Origin: a virus
Reading direction: 5' to 3' (one strand)
Length of the DNA: 40,846 nucleotides
Virus record (IMG/VR): IMGVR_UViG_3300027839_000024
Coordinates: 1 to 40,846 of that record
The notes under the pieces were generated by a model, which was not told the origin of the DNA, did not search any database, and saw only the letters and a program-made list of their open reading frames with translations. Each line of letters begins with the position of its first letter. Within the stretch, counting starts at the first letter, position 1. Shown piece by piece: positions 23,120 to 32,100 of the stretch. The translations under genes were made by a program, and so were the position numbers.

Positions 23120-23842
23120 ATGGTAAAAGTATCAAAGCCAAAAATGCTTAGCGTAGATTTACTGCGTGCTAACGAATGGAATCCTAATGAGCAAAGCGAG
23201 GAAACATTTCAACAGCTAATGCAGGAAATAAAAGAAGACGGATTTGAGCAGCCGCTAAACGTAGTGAAAGATGACAAGGGTAAAGGGTATGTAATAATTG
23301 GGGGGGAACATCGATGGCGTGCCGCTTGCTTGTTAGGTATGGAAGAATTGCCTTGCTATGTTCACGATTGGGATATGTCTGAGCAGAAACTAAAAACGGT
23401 ACGCAGAAATCTTTTAACGGGTAAACTTAATGCAAGAAAATTTACCGATCTTGTCGATGAGCTAACACAAACAGGATTAGAACTCAACGATATGCCGACT
23501 GCTTTAGGCTTTGATACCCAAAAAGAATTTGATAGGTATTTTATCAAGGCAAAAGAAGCGCAGGATACGGAATTTGTGGACGATTTAACATCTGAGAAAG
23601 CGCCTATGGAAGCGCAAGAATCTTTAATGTCAATTGTGGCCAATATTTTTAACGAATGCAAAGGTGCGGCGACTGTTGACCAGAGCTACCTCTTTTTTAC
23701 TGTCAAAGGTAAAGTGCAGATGGCTATTTTGTGCAGTGACCAAACGTGGGACGCTGTGCAAAATCTCGTGGCCCATTTGAGAGAGTCGGGTGAATCTGCG
23801 GACGCCTTTATACGAGAGGTAATCCAAGAAAAACTAAGTTGA
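23120..23842 (+). CDS. ParB/sulfiredoxin-fold nuclease-like protein
   Basis: 240 aa from the ATG at 23120 (AAGGAAT upstream). The N-terminal domain has the ParB pattern: LLRANEWNPNEQ, L..EIKEDGFEQPL, then GGEHRWRAA at 61-69, the conserved nucleotide-binding box. ParB-fold proteins next to terminase genes are common in phages and may act as nucleases or CTP-dependent DNA-binding proteins. A second ParB-like domain is embedded in the giant protein at 36615. Last gene before the terminase promoter. Confidence 0.85.
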   Translation: MVKVSKPKMLSVDLLRANEWNPNEQSEETFQQLMQEIKEDGFEQPLNVVKDDKGKGYVIIGGEHRWRAACLLGMEELPCYVHDWDMSEQKLKTVRRNLLTGKLNARKFTDLVDELTQTGLELNDMPTALGFDTQKEFDRYFIKAKEAQDTEFVDDLTSEKAPMEAQESLMSIVANIFNECKGAATVDQSYLFFTVKGKVQMAILCSDQTWDAVQNLVAHLRESGESADAFIREVIQEKLS

Positions 23843-23844
23843 TC

Positions 23845-23874
23845 TTGACGAACAAAAGTTTTTTTCGCTACAAT
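23845..23874 (+). promoter_or_regulatory. promoter of the packaging/head operon
   Basis: TTGACG (23845-23850), 18-base spacer, TACAAT (23869-23874), starting just after the ParB-like stop and 15 bases before the terminase small-subunit ATG. It likely drives the whole late operon. Confidence 0.75.
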
Positions 23875-23888
23875 GCCCGCGAGGTACT

Positions 23889-24551
23889 ATGTCGGACGAT
23901 ACAAAAAAACTTGTTGACCTTGTAGCTGCTTTGGCCGAGTCCCCCATCGACCCTTCGGAGACTCCCCACGGTCCCGAAGATGCTACCCCTATGTTGGAGG
24001 TTACCGGGAAAGCGCGCTCACTTTCTAGCGAAGAAAAAAAGTGGCAAGCGTTTGAGTGGTCCATGATGGGGCACGATACCAAAGGTATCGCAAAAATGTT
24101 TGACGTTACCCCGTCCACGATTTATAGGTGGTTGCAGGATTTGTATCGCGAACATCGGCAGACAATCGAGCAGGTACCGGGTGCAGATGTACTTTCGGAG
24201 CATCTATTGTGGTTAGGCAAACTCGAGCAGATTTGTCTGCATGAAATAAACTTAATGCGTGAGGATTCCACTACTATCGACCCAGCCACGGGGGTAGTTA
24301 GTCGTAATGATGATTCGAGAATGAAATCGGTTCGTGTAAAGTTTATGCAGGCAGCCTTACGAGCGCGGCAAATGAAAATTGAGATGTTACAAAAAGCAAA
24401 TGTGCTTCCTGTAGAACCCGAAAAAATATATCACACTATGGCAGATGAACGGCGCAAAGATACCGAGGAAGAAAAGAAGGATCGCGAGAAGACACGGGCA
24501 GAAATTGAGCAGAGCATAGAAAAGCTAATCAAACGGGGTTTGTCGCTTTGA
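23889..24551 (+). CDS. terminase small subunit (putative)
   Basis: 220 aa. Residues about 60-92 form a helix-turn-helix (MGHDTKGIAKMFDVTPSTI, then YRWLQDL), used by small terminases to recognise packaging sites, followed by a helical oligomerisation-like region and a charged C-terminal tail that would contact the large subunit. Directly upstream of, and overlapping, the large subunit gene, which is the strongest support. Confidence 0.8.
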   Translation: MSDDTKKLVDLVAALAESPIDPSETPHGPEDATPMLEVTGKARSLSSEEKKWQAFEWSMMGHDTKGIAKMFDVTPSTIYRWLQDLYREHRQTIEQVPGADVLSEHLLWLGKLEQICLHEINLMREDSTTIDPATGVVSRNDDSRMKSVRVKFMQAALRARQMKIEMLQKANVLPVEPEKIYHTMADERRKDTEEEKKDREKTRAEIEQSIEKLIKRGLSL

Positions 24552-26239
24552 GTACATCCGAATCGTTGCGGGAAATTAAAGACCGCGATTTGTTAGTATT
24601 GGAGAAGTTGCTTCAAGTAAAAGAGGCAAGGTTAAATTTTGCGCTAAAGCATCATCGAAATACCCACGATGAGCCAATGGACTTCGACCACTTCCCACAC
24701 ATTCGGGATTTATACAATAGCACAGCGCGTGAAATGGTTTTGATGGGCAGCGTGCAAAGTTTCAAAAGCGAATTTATTGTAATTGATCATTTAGCGTGCG
24801 CTTACGTGGGGCTATCAGTTTTTTTCGTAGTGCCTAAGTACGAGATGCGCAACACTTACGTCCAGAACCGTGTTGATCGTTGTGTGCAAAACGTAAAAGA
24901 GTATAAAAGAATCATGGGTGCAGGTTTCTTCGATTCGATGGCAATCAAGTCATTTGGAAAGGGGGTGATCAAGTACGTTGGGAGTAATGTAGTATCCGAC
25001 TTCAAGGAGTTTCCTGCTGATGTAATTGTCGTCGAGGAAGTCGATGAATGTAATTTAGACAACATTGAATATGCAATGGATAGATTGCGGGCATCTAAGT
25101 ATCAATTCAAAAGATACTTAGCAAACCCGCGAATTAAAAACAGAGGTATCCATGAAATGTTTATGAGGTCTGACCAGAGAGAATGGGAAATTCCCTGTAG
25201 CAAATGCGGGGAGTTTCACGAGACGGATTGGTTTACAGTTGTGGTGGAGGAAATTGTCGATGCGGAAGGTAATGTCATCGACTTTAAATTACGAGATGAC
25301 GAGTGGGCCGAAGGTTGTAAGCGCGACATCGACATGATCTGTCCCACGTGTGGGGGCGCCCTTGAGCGTTCGAGCGCTTTAGGTCATTGGGTACCGGGTA
25401 ACCCTTCTTCGCAAGTCGAGGGCTATCACCTATCCATGCTGTGCAACATGATCAATCCCATAGCTGGGATGTGGGATAGGTTTTCACGTGCAATCACCGA
25501 TCCTGGTTTGATGCAGCGATTCTTTAATTCCGATTTGGGACTTCCGTTCGATGCTATCGGAAACAAAGTCACCCCGACGATGCTTGACAATTGCACAATG
25601 CCGGGTGATGGCGCTTACAATTTTGTGGTTCATTCAGATTGCGCCCATGTTAAAGGAAACTCACACCCCGGCCCCTGCTCTATGGGCGTGGATGTGGGAG
25701 CTACGCTCGATGTGCGCATCAGTTATTTACGCTCTCGTGGGGAACGGCAGGCGGTGTACGTTGGCAAGGTTCGCAGTGTGGATGATATCTACGACTTAAT
25801 CCAACTTTACAACGTCGAAAAAGCCGTAATGGATTCGATGCCTGAGATAACCCTAGCGGCTGATTTTCAACTTGGCGCGGGGGAGCTAGGTTGTGAAGCG
25901 TGGTTATGCCGTTATGCCAAAGAGGGCAGCGACCGCCGGCGAACTTACGATTTAATCAATCGAATAATAAACGCAGACCGGACTGAAGTTTTAGATAGAA
26001 GTTTTGCGCAAATACGCCTAAAAAAGAATTTACTCCCTAACAACTATCATGCTATACTAGGCGGCGTGTACACCGCAGAAATGACTACCCCAATCCGAAA
26101 AATTGTGGAGGATGTAGCGGGCAATCCAAGATACGAGTGGTCAAAGGGGAAGGATCACCAGCGGCACGCCGATACTTACGACATGCTAGCCGCAATGATT
26201 ATGATGGAAACCACTATCGACGATATTTCAATAGGATGA
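24548..26239 (+). CDS. terminase large subunit (GpA-like, with zinc finger insert)
   Basis: 563 aa DNA-packaging motor. The Walker A region is GSVQSFKS (67-74), with Phe where Gly usually precedes the Lys. Walker B is DVIVVEEVDE (158-167). A four-Cys zinc insert lies at 217/220/265/268 (CSKC, CPTC). The nuclease half has MGVDVGATLDV (D382), VMDS (D429) and a late HADTYDM, giving the RNase H-like acidic triad. ATPase powers translocation and the nuclease cuts concatemers. It overlaps the small subunit gene by four bases. Confidence 0.92.
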   Translation: MSTSESLREIKDRDLLVLEKLLQVKEARLNFALKHHRNTHDEPMDFDHFPHIRDLYNSTAREMVLMGSVQSFKSEFIVIDHLACAYVGLSVFFVVPKYEMRNTYVQNRVDRCVQNVKEYKRIMGAGFFDSMAIKSFGKGVIKYVGSNVVSDFKEFPADVIVVEEVDECNLDNIEYAMDRLRASKYQFKRYLANPRIKNRGIHEMFMRSDQREWEIPCSKCGEFHETDWFTVVVEEIVDAEGNVIDFKLRDDEWAEGCKRDIDMICPTCGGALERSSALGHWVPGNPSSQVEGYHLSMLCNMINPIAGMWDRFSRAITDPGLMQRFFNSDLGLPFDAIGNKVTPTMLDNCTMPGDGAYNFVVHSDCAHVKGNSHPGPCSMGVDVGATLDVRISYLRSRGERQAVYVGKVRSVDDIYDLIQLYNVEKAVMDSMPEITLAADFQLGAGELGCEAWLCRYAKEGSDRRRTYDLINRIINADRTEVLDRSFAQIRLKKNLLPNNYHAILGGVYTAEMTTPIRKIVEDVAGNPRYEWSKGKDHQRHADTYDMLAAMIMMETTIDDISIG

Positions 26240-26245
26240 TTAAAA

Positions 26246-27331
26246 ATGCCATTCGCAGGGTATGACAATTTTTCCGCGTGTGTTGCCGATCAAAAAACGC
26301 AGGGGCATTCCGATTCCGAAGCGCGTGCCATTTGTTCATCTGTGGAGCAGGAATCAAAAACCTATGAAGGCAAAGCCGGCGCACTTTATGAGAAAAAAGG
26401 CGAGGGTAAATACCGACAAAAATCAGCCGGTTACTACCGGAAGGCGGCTAAAGGATTTTTGGTACTTAAAAAATCTATAGTCGAGGTGGCTAAATCACCA
26501 ATTGATTCTTCGTCTCTGCCTAATTCAGTGGCTAGTCCTAAGCAGGGCGTAGACCCAAATAAAAAAAATAAGGATAAGAAGAAACAGTATAAAAGTGTAC
26601 AAGAGTTAGTATCAAAAGGCGGCCCAGGTAGTGGTGTGTATGATCGCGAAAAACCAAAACCCGAAAGACCGGAATCCAAAAAGAAGAAACCCGGTGGCAC
26701 TAGGCTTACTCCAGCACAAATCAAAGCTAGGGTAGAAGCTACGTCAGCGTCTCGAAAAAAAAAGAAAGATGCCAGAGATGCAAAGGTAAAAAAGAAAGCC
26801 AAGGAAACGGTAGATAAAGAAAAGAAGGAGGCCGCCAAGAAAAAAAAGGAAGCGGAAGATAAAGCAAAGAAAGAAAAAGATAAGAGAGACCGCGAAAAGT
26901 TTTTAGCAGATCGTATGAAGCGACTTGCAGGCGGTGCAAAAGGAGGTGGTGCAAAAGGCGGTGGTGCAAAAGGCGGTGGTGCAAAAGGCGGTGGTGCAAA
27001 GGGGGGCGGTGCAGCCGGCGGTAGAAAAGTCGGTGGTGCATCTAGTGGTGAGGGCAATTATAAAAAGCAAACAAAACAAGATCGCAGCAAGTTAGACACA
27101 AAAGACAAAAAAGAGGATAAGGAAAAAAAGCTAAAACCTCTTTCTGAAATGACCGATGCCGAATTGGCCAAAGAGTACAAGAAAGAATTTCCAAAAGGTT
27201 CCGATAGATTGGGTCCAAGAAATCGGGATGTGGTTATTAAAAAGTTACAGGATAAGCGAAAAAAAAACTTAACCAAAACCAAAACCAAAACCAAAAAAAG
27301 TACAAACCCTAAATCGAGTCGTTACACATGA
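26246..27331 (+). CDS. Lys-rich repeat-containing head-region protein
   Basis: 361 aa. The N-terminus MPFAGYDNFSACVADQ is a short motif seen at the start of several phage head-region proteins. Around residue 128, SKGGPGSGVYD resembles the GGPGSG motif of phage head or protease proteins. Residues 150-225 are extremely Lys/Glu-rich and helical. Residues about 228-253 are tandem GGAKG repeats. The tail is KTKTKTKK. It lies between terminase and portal and overlaps the portal by ATGA. It may be a scaffold, a DNA-condensing head protein or a processed cargo; no direct evidence distinguishes these. Confidence 0.75.
   Translation: MPFAGYDNFSACVADQKTQGHSDSEARAICSSVEQESKTYEGKAGALYEKKGEGKYRQKSAGYYRKAAKGFLVLKKSIVEVAKSPIDSSSLPNSVASPKQGVDPNKKNKDKKKQYKSVQELVSKGGPGSGVYDREKPKPERPESKKKKPGGTRLTPAQIKARVEATSASRKKKKDARDAKVKKKAKETVDKEKKEAAKKKKEAEDKAKKEKDKRDREKFLADRMKRLAGGAKGGGAKGGGAKGGGAKGGGAKGGGAAGGRKVGGASSGEGNYKKQTKQDRSKLDTKDKKEDKEKKLKPLSEMTDAELAKEYKKEFPKGSDRLGPRNRDVVIKKLQDKRKKNLTKTKTKTKKSTNPKSSRYT
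26932..27015 (+). repeat. 15-bp tandem coding repeat (GGAKG)
   Basis: About five units of GGTGCAAAAGGCGGT, three nearly identical, encoding GGAKG. The high DNA identity indicates recent slippage, so copy number may vary. Confidence 0.9.
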
Positions 27332-29130
27332 GCAGTAAATCGGAAATCTTAACCGAGGGTGAATTAGCAGACGCTATACAAACCAGCGCCAGCGAATCAA
27401 GCGGTGAAAATATAATTGAGGAAGTTTTCATCACCGGCGATGACCGTATGGCATCGTCTGCGGATTTACAAAAAGAAATGATCAGGCAAAGCATGTCCTG
27501 CTTTGACTCTGACCGCATCCACAAAGAGACTAACAATTCTACTTTGTTGGATGTTATGAAATCAGCCGCCGAGGGGTCAACTCAAAGTGAGGATGAACTT
27601 GGGTATCCTGAATTTTCGTTGTCTGCTACGCAAGTTGTCGAGCCTCCCTACCCGCCCGAGTTGCTTGCCACATTTCTTGAGGTGGACCCAACCCATTTTC
27701 GATGCGTGAAAACAAAAACCGTTGATGCGGTGGGCCGCGAATACTCGCTTGAGCCTATCGTTAATGTAATGTCAGACGAAGAAGCTGAAAAGTTAGTTGG
27801 CTTTAGTGACCGGCTAAAACAATCGGGTGTGACCACCCCCGCTGTGCGTCAATCCGAAGTTGAAGCCGAAGTGGACACGGTGAATCGTTTTATTGGCGAT
27901 TGCAACGAGTTGATCGGATTTGAAGGCGTACTGTTTCGTGCGTGTATGGATTACGAAGCGGTGGGGTGGGCGGCAATAGAAGTTATTCGCTCCGCTGATA
28001 TGAAAGTTAGAAAAATTGCCCATATACCTTCTACCCGAATCCGTCCCCTTCGGGGATGGCATGGTTACGTTGAAATCTTATCCGATTCTAAATTTGTTTA
28101 TTACCAACCTTTTGGTAATAAAATTGTTTCCGCAGATCGTTCGCCGCTTACCGGCAAACCCGAGGTGTATGACCCCGCACGCAATGGAAAGTTGACTGCT
28201 AATAACAAATTAAGTTGGAATATGATTGACCGTGAAACGGGCAAACCCACTAATAGTTTTGCGAAGTCTGCGAACGAAGTAATTTGGATTCCTAAACATC
28301 ACGCGGCCACAATTTATTATGGATATTCCGATATCGTACCAGCGCTTGGGGACGTTTTAGGAAACGTACATATTCGTGATTTCATGCTCCAATTTTTTGA
28401 GCATAATACAGTGCCACGATACGCGGTGATTATTGAAGGTGCAAAACTTTCAAAGGATGTAAAGGATGCCATCATGCAATATTTTGGGCAGCATGTAAAA
28501 GGCAAAGCACACAAAACCCTAATCATTCCGATTCCGGCGATGCGAGGTGAAGTAAAGTTACGATTTGAAAAACTCGCTGCCGATGCACAAGAGGGATCAT
28601 TTCAAGACACTCGCAAAAACAATGCGCAGGGCATTATGACTGCGCACGGTGTATCGCCTGCCATTATCGGAATTGCAGAAAGTTCTGAGCTAGGATCGGG
28701 TAAGGGATTGTCTCAGGCAGAGATTTACAAAGATCGAATTGTTACGCCATCACAACGTGTGTGGGAACATCATTTGAATCGACTTCTTAAACTAGGACTA
28801 GGCACCCAGCTTATTCGATTAAAGTTTAATCCTCTAGATATCCGCGATAGGGAAGCAGAAAAAACTGTGTTCCTATCATACCTTGAAAAGGGTGTGATGA
28901 CCATAAATCAAGTTGCGAAGCGTTTGGGTCTTGCGCCGGTTGAAGGTGGCGACAGAAACTTTATTCTATCACCCCAAGGCCCTATTTTTGTTGACGAACT
29001 AACACAAGCAGCGGGTGTTGAAAAACAAGCGTTAGAAGATCAAATAGAAGAATTAAAATCTGAACTTGATGCGCCGGATATAACGGGTGACACGATGCCT
29101 GTTAAACCCATCAAAATACCCGACGAATAA
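27328..29130 (+). CDS. phage portal protein
   Basis: 600 aa, within the portal size range. The region from about residue 165 to 540 has portal-family features: the FRACMDYEAVGWAAIEVIR wing/stem segment, HIPSTRIRP, WIPKHHAATIYYGYSDI, a long helix with DTRKNNAQGIMTAHGVSPAIIG, and the crown-like C-terminus. Twelve copies form the channel through which DNA enters the head. Placed between the Lys-rich protein and the MuF giant, the standard order. Confidence 0.9.
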   Translation: MSSKSEILTEGELADAIQTSASESSGENIIEEVFITGDDRMASSADLQKEMIRQSMSCFDSDRIHKETNNSTLLDVMKSAAEGSTQSEDELGYPEFSLSATQVVEPPYPPELLATFLEVDPTHFRCVKTKTVDAVGREYSLEPIVNVMSDEEAEKLVGFSDRLKQSGVTTPAVRQSEVEAEVDTVNRFIGDCNELIGFEGVLFRACMDYEAVGWAAIEVIRSADMKVRKIAHIPSTRIRPLRGWHGYVEILSDSKFVYYQPFGNKIVSADRSPLTGKPEVYDPARNGKLTANNKLSWNMIDRETGKPTNSFAKSANEVIWIPKHHAATIYYGYSDIVPALGDVLGNVHIRDFMLQFFEHNTVPRYAVIIEGAKLSKDVKDAIMQYFGQHVKGKAHKTLIIPIPAMRGEVKLRFEKLAADAQEGSFQDTRKNNAQGIMTAHGVSPAIIGIAESSELGSGKGLSQAEIYKDRIVTPSQRVWEHHLNRLLKLGLGTQLIRLKFNPLDIRDREAEKTVFLSYLEKGVMTINQVAKRLGLAPVEGGDRNFILSPQGPIFVDELTQAAGVEKQALEDQIEELKSELDAPDITGDTMPVKPIKIPDE

Positions 29131-29147
29131 TGCGCAAGGGGTAGTCT

Positions 29148-32100
29148 ATGCCTGTTACTAAGGTGTACGATAAAATCAGCGAGCGTGCCCGCCGTCTTTT
29201 TGTCCTTCGGTCAGCTACCGAAGGATCACGCATCGTACTAGAGCGCGAATTTCAACGTGAAATGTCGCGTAAAATCTCGCGTATTCTTGGCGAGGTATCC
29301 CGCACAATTACGGATGATGGTACGCTCGATATTTGTGTGAAGCAAGCGCAACTTGTAAAACGATTACCTTACAAAGAGCGCGCCCCCGTAATTAAAGATT
29401 TTCTAAGCACGGCGTTTAACCCTGCAAGATTTCCAGACCTTAGCACTTCGGAAGAAGTGCGCGGGGCGCAGTCCACGTACACTAAATGGTTTCATATTAT
29501 GTACGAGCTAGGCGCGGTCGCCGGCTTGCGGTCGATGGGGTACAACGGATCGTCTGTTTTAGTGGAGCGCGCACAAAAGAGAATTGAAGTTAAGAAAGGA
29601 TTTTTCGATAAGGTAATTTATGAACTAACAGATGCCGAAATACTAAATCAGTTAGAAAATCGAGAGGTTCTTTTTGGTCGGGGTATTAGCAGAGATACTA
29701 TTCTAGATGCGAGGGGTATGGTCAAATCCGATATATTTTTGGGCAATTCTACTGCGATGGAAGTAGCCGAAAAATTGAAGGTGAAATATCATATCCCATT
29801 AGTGCGGGGTGAAAAAATCGCACGCACAGAAACACAGCAAGCGTTTAATGGTGCGTGTAATGATATGTATCGTCGCAGTGGTGTTAAATACCACACTTGG
29901 TCTACGGTGGGTGACGACCGAGTACGTCCGGAACATTTAGATAATGACGGCTCAAAAGTTGAAATGGGAAAAGAATTTCCATCGGGGCAACTTCATCCAG
30001 GTGACGGCCCATTATCTATAAATTGTCGGTGTAGCGTATTTCCGGATTTATCAGATAAACGTATTTTACTAGAACCATGGCAAGGTGGCCCTGGTGGCGA
30101 TTCTACCACGGTGGGGGATCAAGGATCACCGTCTAACCCCACTACGATCACGGGTGAAACCGATCCTAATTTGACGGGATTAGGTACTTCAAGACCCGAT
30201 CCACGCAAGCGGGTGCTTACACCCGCACAACGAGCAACTGCGCGATTAAAAGTTATCACAAGTGTAAAAAAAGAAGTAGAGGAAGCGATAACTAAAGTTG
30301 AAAAGCGATTGATTGAACTTAGGCGACGAACCCGACGAACCAAACCTAGATTTGACCCTTCGGTAACACCTCAACAAATTGCAAACGCAGAGGAAGCGCT
30401 GTGGGATACCCGCAAACAATTACAATACGTCGATGACTTACTATCTGAAGAACGTGTGCAATTGCACGCTGCCCAACTTCGTACTACGGCCACCAAAATA
30501 CACGGGGACACCACCGGTGAAGTATTTGGGGCTACTTTCAATATGGATGGGACCGTGTATGAGGGCACCGATGCCATCACAACTTTAAAGAGTTTTAATC
30601 TTACGCATGAGCAGGTTGCATCGGGACAATTTGAGAGTTTACTTAGAAATTATGAAGCTATTTATCGCGAACTTGCAGACGTTCCCGCAGGTCAACAATT
30701 AAAAATTGGCATCTTTAAAATGCCCGATGGTAAAGTTTCAATTGATTTTAATATTGCTACGCCTAAACGATCCGTAGCAAAACAAATTGCAACTTTAAAT
30801 AATCAGGATAGTTTTTGGGATGCCGCTAAATTTGAAGTGGTCCCTACCGGCGGTACGGGGCAAAGCGTAATTAAAGACGCACAAATTATTGAGTTAATCA
30901 AGAACATCGACGAAGTAGAGGCGATGCCTTTAAAAAGTGCTAATCCGTGGGTACTACGCGGTGAGAATATCACAGATTTTAAGACACTAGAGCAGGTTGA
31001 AGCAATGGATCAGGCTATTGTGGATGCGTTTAGAACACGGGAGACAACCGAGCAATTATTTGTAACTGCACACCGTATTGAAGATGGCACCCCCATTTAT
31101 ACACCCGCACGGGCTACGCTACACGATGAAATTATAGTCGCTACTTTAGAGGGCAGCAGCGCCGTTGATGAACCTGTTTCGATAATGATGGGCGGGGGTT
31201 CAGGTGCGGGAAAAGGCACAGTCCGTCGAAGTGGGAAGATGGACCTACCTCAAAATTTAGCTACAGTAAATTCCGACGATATAAAAGAGATGATTCCGGA
31301 ATATACGCACATGGTGGACAATGGCGACGATGCGGCAGCAGCTATTGTTCACGCTGAATCATCCGATGTGGCGAGGCGTGCATTAGACGAAAGCATTGAA
31401 TCGGGTAGAAATACAATGCTAGATGGTACGGGTAATAGTAGCATGGCAAAAGTGCAAGGGCGCGTTGATCGATTACGTAAAACAGGGAATAGAGTAGAGG
31501 CGCATTATGTCACAATCGACATGGACGAAGCATTTAAACGCGCAACACAAAGAGCAAAAGATAAAGGGCGCAAGGTGCCCGATGATATTATAAAAGGTAC
31601 ACACGAGGGTGTGAGTAAAATTTTTCCTAAGTTGGTAGACGAAAATGTATTCGACGAAGTTACCTTGTGGGATAACATGGGAAAACCCCCCACAAAAATT
31701 CTCACTCAAAAAGATGGCATAACTACTATCCACGATGCCGACAAATGGGAATCCTTTTTACGGAAAAATCCAGACTATCGGCCCAACAGTTGGGTACCAA
31801 AACCGGGAACACAGATCGACGATTTAACTTCATTCGATAGACACCGAATTTCTAGCTTCACGGAAAACGGAAGAACTAAATTTACTCCTTCCAGAACATC
31901 TATGCATGATGAAATTGTCGATGAAATAATTTCAGTAAATCGAAACAATGAATTAGTAACAGCGGTAGATGAACCAGTATCATATATGATGGGCGGCGGT
32001 TCGGGTTCGGGTAAAGGCACCCTATTAGATGTTAAACAATCTGCGGGTGATTTAGGCGTCCCGGTGAATACTGCAATTGTAGATTCTGACCGGGTGAAAG

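Noticed and set aside
26932-27015. Possible CRISPR-like tandem array
   Set aside because: Units are 15 bp, directly contiguous, without spacers, and in frame within a gene.
26434-27294. Minus-strand frames opposite the Lys-rich protein
   Set aside because: Phe/Leu/Pro-rich sequences are the antisense image of Lys- and Gly-rich codons.
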